The notes under the pieces were generated by a model that was not told where the DNA came from, searched no databases, and saw only the letters and a program-made list of their open reading frames with translations. From Candidatus Poribacteria bacterium (lineage in GTDB: Bacteria > Poribacteria > WGA-4E > WGA-3G), in the NCBI GenBank assembly GCA_026702755.1, contig JAPPBX010000031.1:1-64000 (forward strand): a stretch of 64,000 nt of DNA, read 5' to 3'. Position 1 is the first letter of the stretch, and every line of letters starts with the position of its first letter. A program made the translations under genes and the position numbers. Positions 1 to 9,352 of this stretch are shown here, piece by piece.

Positions 1-1033
1 GGAATAGATGAAGGCGTTTTTTCTGCTTTTCCGGTAATCGATCGTAATGGAGCCGATCTTGTGCGATTTTCAGGACGTGATGTGAAACGTCCATTCCAAA
101 GATCTCTTCAAATTGCTTTTCAGCCAATAATTTACGAAGAAGTTTTCCCTCACCGCATCCTAAATCAAGAACGCGTTTCGCACCACACGTCTTAAGGACT
201 TCGGTGACCGCAGCCAAACGGACTTCGTTCAGAGAGATACGTTCTTCAATCTGTTCCTCTTTATGTGCTTGACTTGCCTCGTCAGTCTCTTGAGCATCTT
301 CCTCGCGCAATTGGGCGAGTGCCTCATGCGTCAATCGACGTTGATGTTTCAAGTAACGACGAACAATCGATTCCTGTTCCGGATGCCCAGCGAGCCAATC
401 ATTGCCATGCTTTAAGAGTTTTTCGATCTCTGCCTCACCCACCCAGTAGTGCTTTTCGTCGTCAAGCACTGGCATCAAAACATAAAGATGCGTGAGGAGT
501 TCGCTCAATTGACAGGTGTTTTCCAGCGTTACCGTAAAATAACGGCTCTGTCCCCAATCTGGGAATTGTGGGTCTAACATATATCGTTCTGCGCCTACTG
601 TATAACCCAGAGGTTCAAAAAGTCGGCGCAATAATTTTTCGCCACCGCGGCATGGCAAGATGGATAATTTTGCCTTTAAAGGGATCTCTGTTTCCACAAG
701 TTCTGGACGTTCTTTGCACTTGCCCGATAACGCACTACTAAATACCCGTGCGATCGCTACACTCAAAAACGACGAAGCAACATAAGGACGATCACTAACG
801 TACTCCGCCAACGCGAAATTTTCCGAAAATTGCCCGTGCGGACGGCGAACAAGTCCAACCGGATCAACATCAAGAAGCAGGGCTGCCGTGCACGTTTCGG
901 CACACGCCTCCGGGTAAAAGACATGTGCCTGACCAAAGGCAAGCCCAAAGGATTGAATTCGCGCGGGGTGTTTATGTAACAAATAACCAAGATCGGTCGC
1001 AGGAGAATATGTGGTTGATATTGTTAATAGCAT
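1..1033 (-). CDS. hen1: 3'-terminal RNA ribose 2'-O-methyltransferase Hen1 (partial, C-terminus beyond window)
   Basis: The reading frame opens at the ATG at 1033 and runs unbroken off the left edge, giving about 344 residues. The N-terminal part contains the stretch PVGLVRRPHGQ and matches the bacterial Hen1 N-terminal domain that pairs with the repair enzyme Pnkp. The SAM-binding motif DLGCGEG lies near residue 287. The stretch HYDRLPEKQKKRLHLF near the edge is very characteristic of bacterial Hen1. In the known family Hen1 adds a 2'-O-methyl mark to the 3' end of a cleaved RNA so that the site resists re-cleavage after Pnkp seals it. A pnkp gene would be expected just beyond the left edge, downstream of this gene, but cannot be seen. 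The manganese-binding residues of the catalytic core are also outside the window. Confidence 0.9.
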   Translation of the reverse strand, partial: MLLTISTTYSPATDLGYLLHKHPARIQSFGLAFGQAHVFYPEACAETCTAALLLDVDPVGLVRRPHGQFSENFALAEYVSDRPYVASSFLSVAIARVFSSALSGKCKERPELVETEIPLKAKLSILPCRGGEKLLRRLFEPLGYTVGAERYMLDPQFPDWGQSRYFTVTLENTCQLSELLTHLYVLMPVLDDEKHYWVGEAEIEKLLKHGNDWLAGHPEQESIVRRYLKHQRRLTHEALAQLREEDAQETDEASQAHKEEQIEERISLNEVRLAAVTEVLKTCGAKRVLDLGCGEGKLLRKLLAEKQFEEIFGMDVSHHVLKIAQDRLHYDRLPEKQKKRLHLF

Positions 1034-1367
1034 AACGAGGTGGTAAAAAATATAACGATATCTGACGATAACTTGGATTGGACATCTCAGCAGTTGTGCT
1101 CACATACATTACATTGTATTTTCTTTTCCGTATTCCGTCAAGTCTTTTGTTAGTGTATTAGGGCTATTTAGCTTTAGAATTTTTGTCCAATGTAGTCGAA
1201 AAATTCGCGACCGGAAGGTCACTCCTACAGCAAGGAATACAGAACCGAAAGCCTAAAATTTCGGAAAACTAAATGCCCCTATAGACCGCTAAAAAAGCCT
1301 TGAATTTCGCCAAGGCATCGTGTATAATTTGGATAAACTATATGTTCTTACCACACGGAGGTTCCAG
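1034..1367. other. Intergenic region between divergent hen1 and antitoxin-like gene
   Basis: No gene is seen here. The left half is A+T rich and probably holds the hen1 promoter. A short imperfect palindrome at 1207-1234 (GCGACCGGAAGGTCACTCC and on) resembles copies at 18341-18366 and 49607-49633. The promoter of the downstream gene is listed separately. Confidence 0.5.
1300..1328 (+). promoter_or_regulatory. Sigma70-type promoter for the antitoxin-like gene
   Basis: TTGAAT at 1300-1305 and a perfect TATAAT at 1323-1328 are separated by exactly 17 bases. A start about 7 bases downstream would leave a short leader to the ATG at 1368, with a CGGAGG ribosome site at about 1355-1360. Confidence 0.7.
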
Positions 1368-1592
1368 ATGCACGCAACCTCAGAAAACATATTGGAAGCA
1401 TTTAACCAACTTCCTGAGATAGAAAAACATGCGATCGCCTCTGAAATCATAAAACAGATGGTTCTGTTGGATTTCCCGCCTCTAACAGATGAGGGACTCA
1501 CAGAAATTGCTGACGCGCTTTTTGTTGAACATGACAAAATGGACTATCATCTTGCAAGTGAAGTTAAAAAGGCATGCCCGTCAATAACATAA
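1368..1592 (+). CDS. Antitoxin-like small protein, apparently without a toxin
   Basis: This 74-residue protein contains ILEAFNQLPEIEKHAIASEI followed by FPPLTDEGLTEIADALFVEHD. That pattern is typical of small antitoxins that in cyanobacteria and other phyla precede a MazF/PemK-type toxin. The start at 1368 is chosen because a CGGAGG ribosome site lies at the right distance; a longer frame opens at 1320 but overlaps the promoter. No toxin follows: an overlapping ATG near the 3' end opens only a 16-codon frame, and the next gene is an unrelated phosphoribosyltransferase. It could be an orphan antitoxin or a small regulator. The family match is by eye only. Confidence 0.6.
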   Translation: MHATSENILEAFNQLPEIEKHAIASEIIKQMVLLDFPPLTDEGLTEIADALFVEHDKMDYHLASEVKKACPSIT

Positions 1593-1641
1593 GCATGATA
1601 CGAATAAATTTGATTCAGTTTTAATCGGAGGACATGGCGCA

Positions 1642-3117
1642 ATGGCAGCTGCTAATTCTCATCCATACACACCGGTATATCCCGGTCCGAACGACGATCT
1701 GCTCGAAGCACAGGCACGCGTTTGCACAGGGCCGCATCAGACACGACCGTTAGGTGTAAACGCCTCAGATTTCCCGCAACCGGAACCGCTCCTTGAAACG
1801 CTCCTAAAATCTATAACGGGTGAATTGCCTGAATCGGATGCTGCATCAGCGGCACAGATGGGGGCGTTCTTCGCGGCAATGACGCTCCGCGCCTATTTCC
1901 CAAAATCCACACAATGGAGTCCTGCGGAAGAAGCAGCATTCCGCAAATACCGTCCAGCACTCACGACACAGCTCCCACCCGAAATTCAATACCTCATGAA
2001 TCCAGAGGACGGCTATGTACCAGCGAATCCGACAGAGGCAATCGTCGTGAACGCATTGGAAAAGATTTTACGCGCAAAACATTTAAGTTACACTGAAACC
2101 CGCGAGATGTGCGAAGCTATCCTCAGCGATGATGTCAACCCTGCCCTCAAAGGTGCTGCACTCATCGGGCAAAGAATGAACCGTGAAACCTACAAAGAGG
2201 TGCGCGGTTACCTCGATGCGTTCTTCGGACCGGAAGAGGTCCAGCCTATTGATGTTGCAACGCTAACGCATTTCGGGCAACCCTACGATGGCGCAACGCG
2301 CTATTTCCGTCCGACGCTATTTGTCGCTGCCGTGCGCGCTGCACTCGGTGAAGCATCGCTGCTGCACAGTGTGGATGTAATGCCCCCGAAGAACGGTGTG
2401 ACAGAAGAGGCTATCTTGAAGGCACTCGGCGCGAATACACAACTATCGCTTGCGCAAACCGCTTCACTCATCACAAACGAATCGGTGGGGTTTGGATACG
2501 TCAGCCAACGCGAGTATTGCCCCGCTGCCTATAACTTACGCGAACTGCGAGTGCACATCAAGAAACGTCCGCCTTGGGCAGCAACAGAGAAAGCACAACA
2601 GTTCTTCTCGGCACGGGAAGCAAACTATATGGTGCTCGGCTACTATCACATCGGTTATGAGAAACCGCTCCTCCAACTGGCGTGGGAGAGAGGGTTTGAT
2701 GCCGCAGTCGCTGTGAAGGGAGAGGAAGGGACAAGCCATTACGCGCTCCGCCTCGGAAAGCCTTCAACAAGCGATAGAATGGCAATCAACTATTCGCAAG
2801 GGTTCCGTCGTGTCAATGGTGTACGCGAAGATTTCGTGTTGGACATAGATCCAGCAGGTTACGGGTTTGACTATACTCGGAGTCCACGTCCAGAGGTTGT
2901 GAGCGCGGCAGCGTTTGCAGAAGTGGGTGTCGCGGCACTCTCAGGCGAAAAAGGACCTATCTACGATAGGATCCTATTGAACACAGCGATGGTAGACCAT
3001 CTGTTAGGGATTTGTTCAACCCCTAAAGACGCACTTGCGCGCACACAGTCGGTGATGGATAACGGAAGCGCATTGAAGCACCTGCAAGCGTATGTTGCGG
3101 AGAGTCATCGGGGATAG
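1642..3117 (+). CDS. TrpD-like phosphoribosyltransferase (glycosyltransferase family 3)
   Basis: The 491-residue protein resembles anthranilate phosphoribosyltransferase. A helical N-terminal region is followed by an alpha/beta domain with AVKGEEGTSHYALRLGKP near residues 365-385, comparable to the HGxDGLDE region of TrpD. DRILLNTAMVDHLLG near the C-terminus matches the conserved helix containing NAAxxL. It is much longer than ordinary TrpD (about 340 residues), so it may belong to a TrpD-like branch with a different substrate. The start at 1642 has a GGAGG site about 10 bases upstream. No other tryptophan genes lie nearby, which argues against a simple trp role. Confidence 0.65.
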   Translation: MAAANSHPYTPVYPGPNDDLLEAQARVCTGPHQTRPLGVNASDFPQPEPLLETLLKSITGELPESDAASAAQMGAFFAAMTLRAYFPKSTQWSPAEEAAFRKYRPALTTQLPPEIQYLMNPEDGYVPANPTEAIVVNALEKILRAKHLSYTETREMCEAILSDDVNPALKGAALIGQRMNRETYKEVRGYLDAFFGPEEVQPIDVATLTHFGQPYDGATRYFRPTLFVAAVRAALGEASLLHSVDVMPPKNGVTEEAILKALGANTQLSLAQTASLITNESVGFGYVSQREYCPAAYNLRELRVHIKKRPPWAATEKAQQFFSAREANYMVLGYYHIGYEKPLLQLAWERGFDAAVAVKGEEGTSHYALRLGKPSTSDRMAINYSQGFRRVNGVREDFVLDIDPAGYGFDYTRSPRPEVVSAAAFAEVGVAALSGEKGPIYDRILLNTAMVDHLLGICSTPKDALARTQSVMDNGSALKHLQAYVAESHRG

Positions 3118-3118
3118 C

Positions 3119-3205
3119 ACTTGTTATCGACAGTCAGCAATCCGCACTTAGAGACTGTTTGACTGCTGATTACTGACGGCTGATGGTTTCCGATAACTAA
3201 CAACC
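3119..3205. repeat. Dispersed palindromic repeat, family A (copy)
   Basis: The gap between two convergent genes is filled with CAGTCAGC, GCTGATTACTGACGGCTGAT and related words. The same words recur at 4388-4512, 9318-9360, 10770-10866 (inside recD2), 15541-15668 and 20651-20745. It may act as a bidirectional terminator, but this is inference. Confidence 0.5.
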
Positions 3206-3207
3206 AA

Positions 3208-4350
3208 TTAAATGTAGCCAGTTGAACCATCGGGACGGATGGGACAGGTGCGCTGCCAGTGGATGTATTCATTGTCCGTGATCGCCGCTTCGTTGACCTC
3301 TACACCCAAGCCGGGACGGTCTCGCAATTCCAAATACCCATCTTTTGGTAGATAAGGTTCGTCTACCCAATCGTTCCATTCGGTTTCAGTGGGCAGCAGA
3401 TATTCAAGTATCTTGAAATTTGGGGTTGCGGCGGCGAAGTGGACATTAACAGCCGTTGCGAGCGGTCCCATCGGGTTGTGGGGGGCAACACTGACATAGT
3501 GTGCCTCGGCGATTGCGGCGATTTTCCGCATTTCCAGCAACCCACCACAGACACAAACGTCCGGCTGAATGATGTCAGCACCCTGCGCTGCGATGAGATC
3601 CAGAAACTCGAAACGTGTATAGAGGGACTCCCCTGTTGCAAGCGGCACTTGCATCTGGGCACGTAGGCGCGCCCAGGCAGGTATATGCTCAGGTCGGAGC
3701 GGTTCCTCGTAGAAATACGGGTCGTAAGGTGCGAGTGCGTTTGCGAGTTGGAGTGCGCGAATCGGCTCGAAGATTTTGGCGTGCGGATCGAAGGCGAATT
3801 CCCAATCTGTCGGGGTGTTATTCCGAATTTGCTCAAAATAGGTAGTGGCAGCATCACAGACACGTCCCCACCGATCTGCATCAGGATCGAGTTGATAAGG
3901 ACTCGTCTTGAAAGCGGTGAAGCCCCACTCTTCATGAAGTTTGTGTGCCTGATCGGCGGCTTCGATACCGTCTCTGCCACCGATGCCGCGATAGATACGG
4001 ATACGGTCACGAGCGTGTCCACCGAGGAGCATATAGACTGGCACACCCGCTGCCTTTCCACTGATGTCCCACAACGCATGATCAACAGCAGAAATGACAG
4101 CAAGCCCGGCACCGCCCGCGGGGAAACGGAACTGCTGATGCAGTTTCATCATAATATACTCAATCCGTCTCGGATCGTCGCCTTGAATCATCTCAAAGAT
4201 GTAATCAGCAATCGGTTCAACAGAGAGGTCGGGACCCGTAGAGTAGGCTTCACCCCACCCGTAGAGACCTTCATCTGTTTCGACTTTGATGAGGCCGCGG
4301 GGTCGATTGCCGAAGCGTGCCATAAAGGTTTTGATAGCAGTGATTTTCAT
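3208..4350 (-). CDS. Enolase-superfamily dehydratase, galactonate/mannonate dehydratase-like
   Basis: The protein has about 380 residues from the ATG at 4350. A CGGAGG lies about 14 bases upstream; the frame remains open to 4413, but the extra residues look non-coding. The mandelate racemase/muconate lactonizing fold is clear. Metal ligands appear as FDPHAK (Asp), FYEEPL (Glu) and ATGES (Glu), and the C-terminal APHNPMGP contains the catalytic His. DxH together with HNP is the pattern of D-galactonate and D-mannonate dehydratases, which remove water from sugar acids to give 2-keto-3-deoxy acids. It lies downstream of two sialate esterase genes on the same strand, consistent with a sugar-catabolic neighbourhood. 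The exact substrate is not known. Confidence 0.85.
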   Translation of the reverse strand: MKITAIKTFMARFGNRPRGLIKVETDEGLYGWGEAYSTGPDLSVEPIADYIFEMIQGDDPRRIEYIMMKLHQQFRFPAGGAGLAVISAVDHALWDISGKAAGVPVYMLLGGHARDRIRIYRGIGGRDGIEAADQAHKLHEEWGFTAFKTSPYQLDPDADRWGRVCDAATTYFEQIRNNTPTDWEFAFDPHAKIFEPIRALQLANALAPYDPYFYEEPLRPEHIPAWARLRAQMQVPLATGESLYTRFEFLDLIAAQGADIIQPDVCVCGGLLEMRKIAAIAEAHYVSVAPHNPMGPLATAVNVHFAAATPNFKILEYLLPTETEWNDWVDEPYLPKDGYLELRDRPGLGVEVNEAAITDNEYIHWQRTCPIRPDGSTGYI

Positions 4351-4387
4351 TTTCTTAACTATGGACCTCCGTTCTTTATAGTAATCG

Positions 4388-4512
4388 GCTGTCAGTACGT
4401 TCGCTACGCTCACTTTCAGCAGTCGGTAAGAGGTTTCTGATTAAAAGAAACATCTCTTTACTGACCGCTGAAAGCAATGACGAAGTCATTGCGCCCTGAC
4501 AACTGAAAGCCA
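4388..4512. repeat. Dispersed palindromic repeat, family A
   Basis: The sequence forms a long imperfect hairpin: CAGTCGGTAAGAGGTTTCTG is followed by AAAAGAAACATCTCTTTACTG and flanked by GCTGTCAG and CTGACAACTG. It sits between two genes on the same strand, so it could stabilise or end the upstream transcript. Confidence 0.6.
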
Positions 4513-4513
4513 A

Positions 4514-6058
4514 TTACCACGGATGTGTACGAAACGGTGATGCGGGTAACCCTTCTTTGTTCACGAAATTCGGTTCCGCGCTCTGATGCCATCCGAATCG
4601 GACTGCGACCGGATTTGCGATGGCATCGCTGGAGACGACAACCGTATCGCCATCAATTGTTGCTTGCGCCTCGACGAATTCCTTATCTTCACCGGCGATT
4701 TGGAACCATGTGAGCGGTTTTTCATCTCGCGAGGTTAAACCACTACCGACATGATCAAAAGTAAGTCGGATTGTGTTTCCTTCGACCACCATTGATTTGT
4801 AGAGCGGGCCGGAATATGTCACATCATCTCTGCCGTAGTCCTTTGCAAGTGCCCACAACGCCAGCCGTCTACCGACTCCCTGTTTATTTCGGGGATGAAC
4901 ATCTCTCGGATTACCGATGTCGGTTGTCACAGCCATACCGGTATTTGGGAGTGCTAATGTTGCGGTTTGTGCTTCCCAGATTTGCGGCAGGAAAAACTGG
5001 CTGCCGTCTTGATTACCGTAATTGAACGGCGCGAGTTGCACGAAATAGAAAGGGAAATCTCCTTGTCCCCAGATCTCGCGCCACCCGTTGATGAGTGCCT
5101 TCATCTTCTCGTGATAGATCATACCGTCCTGATGGTTCGATTCGCCTTGATACCAGAGCGCACCGCGTATGGCGTAAGGAACGATCGGATGCACCATACC
5201 ATTGTAGAGTGCCGTCGGTCTCCCTTGATCCATTAACGGATGCGTATTGTCAGGCATCGGTTTAAGCTGTGCCTCGGTTTCTAACGCTTTACGGGTCTCG
5301 GCTATCCACGCTTCTATCGTGTTTATTTTCTCTGGGAGTTGTGAGCGATAGTTCGCCTGTATGTTTTCGACTTCCTTGTTTATAGACGTAAGTGCAGGCA
5401 CACCAGCGAGACCCACAGGCGGTGTCCACGGTTCGATGAGGGTCCCGCCCCACGACGTGTTAATTAGCCCGATCGGAACATCAAGATTCTTATAGAGTTT
5501 CCGCCCGAAATAGTAGGCGACAGCGGAAAAATTCGGGATCGTCTCTGGTGTAGTTTCGTACCAATCCGCCTCTACATCTTGCTGAGGTAAGCCTGACGGG
5601 ACTCGTGGGATATGGAACAGTCGGACCTTCGGATACATCGCCGCGGCGATCTCTTCCTCGCTATCATTTGAGGCACTTACGGGCCATTCCATGTTTGACT
5701 GCCCGGAACAGACCCAGACTTCACCGAAAAGCACGTTCGTCAGTTCGAGGGTGTTACTACCTGTGATTCGGAGTGTGTAGGGACCCCCAGCTGCCATAGC
5801 GGGGAGTTTAGCTTGCCAATTGCCATTAGCGTCGACAACTGTGGTTGTTGTTGCAATCGGTTCGACATCTTCGGCTTCAGCACTGAGTGTTATCGTAATC
5901 TCTTCGCCTGGGGGTGCCCACCCCCAGATAGGTGCCTGCATGTTACGCTGCAGCACCATGTTGCTGCCGAAGACACGCGGCAATGTGACCTCGGCGTAAG
6001 CGATACTTCCGATGAGAAGTGGTAGAAAACCGATGAAAAACAGCAGAATTAGTTCCAT
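4514..6058 (-). CDS. Secreted sialate O-acetylesterase (SGNH-type), copy 1
   Basis: The 514-residue protein begins with a hydrophobic signal peptide ending near AYAEV. The esterase signature GQSNMEW carries the catalytic Ser near residue 119. WYQGESN follows in the middle, and DIGNPRDVHPRNKQGVGRRL supplies the Asp and His of the triad. The family removes O-acetyl groups from sialic acids or other acetylated sugars in the periplasm or outside the cell. The start at 6058 has a GGAGC site seven bases upstream. It is a tandem paralogue of the next gene, with the same length and nearly the same layout. The substrate in this organism is unknown. Confidence 0.9.
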   Translation of the reverse strand: MELILLFFIGFLPLLIGSIAYAEVTLPRVFGSNMVLQRNMQAPIWGWAPPGEEITITLSAEAEDVEPIATTTTVVDANGNWQAKLPAMAAGGPYTLRITGSNTLELTNVLFGEVWVCSGQSNMEWPVSASNDSEEEIAAAMYPKVRLFHIPRVPSGLPQQDVEADWYETTPETIPNFSAVAYYFGRKLYKNLDVPIGLINTSWGGTLIEPWTPPVGLAGVPALTSINKEVENIQANYRSQLPEKINTIEAWIAETRKALETEAQLKPMPDNTHPLMDQGRPTALYNGMVHPIVPYAIRGALWYQGESNHQDGMIYHEKMKALINGWREIWGQGDFPFYFVQLAPFNYGNQDGSQFFLPQIWEAQTATLALPNTGMAVTTDIGNPRDVHPRNKQGVGRRLALWALAKDYGRDDVTYSGPLYKSMVVEGNTIRLTFDHVGSGLTSRDEKPLTWFQIAGEDKEFVEAQATIDGDTVVVSSDAIANPVAVRFGWHQSAEPNFVNKEGLPASPFRTHPW

Positions 6059-6116
6059 ATCTTTGCTCCTTCAATTAGATAGTCGCGGAACGCATAAGTC
6101 AAGTCCTTCGGCTATT

Positions 6117-7661
6117 TTACCATGAATCTGTACGGAATGGGGATGCAGGTAATCCTTCCTTGTTCACGAAATTCGGTTCCGCGCTCTGATGCCAACCGAA
6201 TCGGACTGCGACCGGATTCGCAACGGCATCATTGGAGACGACGATTGTGTCGCCATCAATCGTTGCTTTCGCTTCCACAAACTGTTTATCTTCACCTGCA
6301 ATCTCAAACCACGTGAGCGGTTTCTCATCCCGTGCCATCAAGCCGCTACCGATAGCGTTAAAAGTGAGTCGGATTGTGTTCCCTTCTACTTCCATTGATT
6401 TGTAAAGTGGACCAGAGTGCGTTACGTCATCTCTACCGTAGGTTTTCGCCAGTGCCCACAACGCCAATCGTCTGCCGACTTCCTGTTTGTTTCGAGGGTG
6501 GATGTCCTTGAGGTTACCGATGTCTGTTGTCACAGCCATGCCGGTATTTGGAACAGATAACGTCGCTGCTTGTGCCTCCCAGATTTTCGGTAGGGTGAAC
6601 AGATTCGCGTTCTGTCCGCCGTAATTGAAGGGAGCAAGTTGGACGAAATAGAACGGAAAATCACCTTGTCCCCAGACTCCGCGCCATCCATTAATGAGTG
6701 CCTTCATTTTCTCGTGGTAGAGCATACCGTCTCGAAGATTTGATTCGCCCTGATACCAGAGCGCGCCACGTATTGCATACGGAACAATTGGATGCACCAT
6801 GCCGTTGTAAAGTCCGGTTGGTCTGGCTTGATGCCTTAAGGGGTGTCTATTGTCAGGCATCTGTGTAAGCGGTGTGTCTTTTTCTAATGCCTCGCGTGTT
6901 TCGGCTATCCATGCCTCAATTTCCTTCATTTTTTCGGGAAGTTGCCCGCGATAGTTCGTGTCCGCCTCTTGAATCTCTTTGGATATAGATTCAAGGGCAG
7001 GCACGGTTGCAAAGCCTGCAGGGGGTGTCCAGGGTTCAATACGCGTGCCCCCCCATGAAGTGTTGATTAACCCGATCGGTATATCAAGGTTCTTATACAG
7101 TTTCCGACCGAAATAGTAAGCGACAGCAGAGAAATTGGCAATTGTCTCTGGTGTGGTTTCGTACCAATCCGCTTCCACGTCTTTCTGAAGCAATCCTGAA
7201 GGTCTTCTCGGTACATAGAACAATCGGATCGTTGGATAGTTTGCAGCAGCGATTTCTGCCTCGCTGTCCTTCGAGGCACTCACGGACCACTGCATGTTTG
7301 ATTGTCCAGAGCAAACCCAGACTTCACCGAAAAGCACGTTGGTCAATTCAACTGTGTTCTCGCCGGTGACACGGAGTGTATAGGGACCCCCAGATTGCAT
7401 AGCAGGAAGTTTGATCTGCCAATTGCCCTCCGCGTCGGCAGTCACAGTGGTTGAGAAGACGAGTTCGGTACTTTCCTCTTCGGTAGTGAGGGTTACGGTA
7501 ATTTCTTCGCCTGCGGATGCCCACCCCCAGATAGGAACTTGCATGTCGCGTTGCAGCACCATATTACTACCGATGACGCGTGGCAACGTAACTTCGGCAT
7601 GGACGAGAGGTTGTGTAAGGAACAGTAGTAAACCAATGAGAAATAGTGTAATTCGTTTCAT
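6117..7661 (-). CDS. Secreted sialate O-acetylesterase (SGNH-type), copy 2
   Basis: This 514-residue protein is a close paralogue of the adjacent downstream gene (4514-6058). It has a signal peptide ending near VHAEV, the GQSNMQW nucleophile motif, WYQGESN, and DIGNLKDIHPRNKQEVGRRL with the Asp/His pair. The ribosome site in AATTGGAGGAAC is close to that of its twin, so the duplication included the leader. Only 58 bases separate the two genes and both probably sit on one transcript. Differences are spread along the protein, so the duplication is not recent. Both copies look functional. Confidence 0.9.
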   Translation of the reverse strand: MKRITLFLIGLLLFLTQPLVHAEVTLPRVIGSNMVLQRDMQVPIWGWASAGEEITVTLTTEEESTELVFSTTVTADAEGNWQIKLPAMQSGGPYTLRVTGENTVELTNVLFGEVWVCSGQSNMQWSVSASKDSEAEIAAANYPTIRLFYVPRRPSGLLQKDVEADWYETTPETIANFSAVAYYFGRKLYKNLDIPIGLINTSWGGTRIEPWTPPAGFATVPALESISKEIQEADTNYRGQLPEKMKEIEAWIAETREALEKDTPLTQMPDNRHPLRHQARPTGLYNGMVHPIVPYAIRGALWYQGESNLRDGMLYHEKMKALINGWRGVWGQGDFPFYFVQLAPFNYGGQNANLFTLPKIWEAQAATLSVPNTGMAVTTDIGNLKDIHPRNKQEVGRRLALWALAKTYGRDDVTHSGPLYKSMEVEGNTIRLTFNAIGSGLMARDEKPLTWFEIAGEDKQFVEAKATIDGDTIVVSNDAVANPVAVRFGWHQSAEPNFVNKEGLPASPFRTDSW

Positions 7662-7749
7662 GTCGTCGTTCCTCCAATTAGATAGTTAGTGGTGTAAACT
7701 CTCCAGTTTCAAGTTATCAAGTCGTTAGAGATGGATTGTCAATGATTTA

Positions 7750-8823
7750 TCACTCTTTCGGAATAATTTCCACTTTTAGTTCAACCCCTAAACCTTTGGC
7801 AATTTTCATAAGATCCCGTTTCTTATCTATCGTCGTCCCGCCTGTATAGATGTAATATTCCCCTGATTTCGTTTGGGAGCGGCCCGAGTATTCAGATGCT
7901 GTGACACGAGGAATCTTTCGCCGGACTATGTCAAGTGCCGCCACTTTTTCAACTCCTAACTTTTCAATCACCTCAAAAAAAGTGTCTTTTATTTTCGGAC
8001 ATTCAATTATTTCACCATCAGGCATCGTAACAACCAGTCTTGTCCGTCGCTGAGACCGTTTCGGTTCTGGAGTCGAAACATGCATTGGGGGAACGTGCTC
8101 TTCTTGGTCAAGACCTTGGATTTGACTATCCGCAAGAGGAACACGCGCTTCCTCAGATTCTGTTGTTAAACTTTCCAGAAAAGCAAGTACCTCCTCTTCT
8201 GTTGGTAAATATCTACAAACCTTTTTCATATCTGCTATTAGAAGTTGTAGCAATACCCGATTCTTTTCTTCCAAGAGCTTGTGCCATACTTCGGGCAAAT
8301 GCCGTGCCAACTCGCGTTGTCGCGAAAAGTTTCGATAGTCTTCTTCGATTGCAACAAATGCATCACCCGTTTGTACTGACTCGTAGTTTAAGTATCTGTT
8401 TAGAAGATTGGCATTTTCCTCACTATTTCTAGTAATGAGATCCAATTCGACTACCTTGCGTTCTTCGTAAGTTCCCTCACCCAGCGGGTAAAAAAAGATC
8501 CATTTCCGCCCATCGGTGAGAATAGCAACACGGACACCTTGATGAACAGCGTATTTAAAAAGTTGTCTTTCTGCTCCATCAAGCTTCCCAACTTGCTTCG
8601 CTTCAATGAAAATGCGTGGTGTTGCGAGTGGATGATACAGAGCATAGTCAACTCTCTGTCCCTCAACTGGGTATTCCGGAAAAACAACCTGAGTCTTCAA
8701 CATCGGCCATCCTAACTCCTTAAGCAGTGGATCTATAATACCGGAACGTACGGCAGTTTCATTTGTGAACTGCTGGTTTACTAATTCGTTGCGTATGTCA
8801 TCAATGTGCTCCTTCAGTGTCAT
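7750..8823 (-). CDS. Protein with HsdR N-terminal-type PD-(D/E)XK nuclease domain
   Basis: The 357-residue protein starts with a domain like the N-terminal nuclease of type I restriction subunit R. VDYALY supplies the Asp and RIFIEAKQ the Glu and Lys of a PD-(D/E)XK site, within the first 80 residues. A helical middle is followed by a distinct C-terminal part with VTMPDGEIIECPKIKDTF and a stretch on binding and growth of a beta sheet (GEYYIYTGGT). No helicase motor or specificity subunit is nearby, so it is not a classical type I system. A second protein with the same N-terminal domain is at 52363-53460. The role is unknown; a stand-alone nuclease in defence or repair is plausible. The ribosome site is GGAGGGAGTAGGAGT before the ATG. 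Confidence 0.75.
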   Translation of the reverse strand: MTLKEHIDDIRNELVNQQFTNETAVRSGIIDPLLKELGWPMLKTQVVFPEYPVEGQRVDYALYHPLATPRIFIEAKQVGKLDGAERQLFKYAVHQGVRVAILTDGRKWIFFYPLGEGTYEERKVVELDLITRNSEENANLLNRYLNYESVQTGDAFVAIEEDYRNFSRQRELARHLPEVWHKLLEEKNRVLLQLLIADMKKVCRYLPTEEEVLAFLESLTTESEEARVPLADSQIQGLDQEEHVPPMHVSTPEPKRSQRRTRLVVTMPDGEIIECPKIKDTFFEVIEKLGVEKVAALDIVRRKIPRVTASEYSGRSQTKSGEYYIYTGGTTIDKKRDLMKIAKGLGVELKVEIIPKE

Positions 8824-9352
8824 ACTCCTACTCCCTCCATATTGAGTGAGTGATGTAGTGCGGTTCCATGAACTTTAAGAGAATATTTCGGTAATTCCAT
8901 AAAAAGCAGTTTCAGTCAAAAGGATTGATCACTCCTGAAAATCCTTGAATCTTGTAAATCCTGCTTCAGACAATAAACATCGCGTATTACCGAATTAATT
9001 TTTTAGTCTTCATCAAACCGCATCATAGGTGTCAATTTAGCGATTTTTCCGTTAATTTTTCGCTGTAGATCTCTACAGATACCGCCCCTACGGGGCTTAG
9101 GTCTGTGAGGTACCGTTTTTCTACACAGATACCATCCCTACGGGATTCAAGAGGTTTTTGAAAGTTTCAAGGTTTCTGCGTAAAACACGGTTCGGTTAGG
9201 AATGCAGGTCGCATTTGGGCGAGTACGCCGCAAAACCGAACCTACCGGTCTGGGTCCGCGACGGTTGTTTTCCCTAAAATTGACCCCCATGGTGCGGTTC
9301 CAAATCACATCTACTGAGTCGGGATAAACTTTTTCTGATTGCTGAAAGCCGA
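8824..9352. other. Intergenic region made of dispersed repeats
   Basis: No gene is seen. At 8925-8990 there is a reverse copy of the AAGCAGGATTTACAAGATT family. TTACCGAATTAATTTTTTAG at 8988-9007 recurs at about 14142-14161. Near-repeats CAGATACCGCCCCTACGGG and CAGATACCATCCCTACGGG occur at 9078-9145. GGTTCGGTTAGGAAT with CCGAACCTACCGG at 9190-9255 is a copy of the GGTTAGAAACCG family. The right end carries part of repeat family A. Confidence 0.55.

Noticed and set aside
1575-1625. Overlapping toxin gene after the antitoxin-like gene
   Set aside because: The overlapping ATG opens only 16 codons before a stop, with no toxin-like sequence.
3363-4112. Long minus-strand frame of 249 codons overlapping the dehydratase gene
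   Set aside because: It lies wholly within the well-supported enolase-family gene in another frame, and its translation is rich in Ser, Arg and Thr without any domain.
7750-8823. Type I restriction R subunit
   Set aside because: Only the N-terminal nuclease-like domain is present; helicase motor motifs and hsdM/hsdS neighbours are missing.
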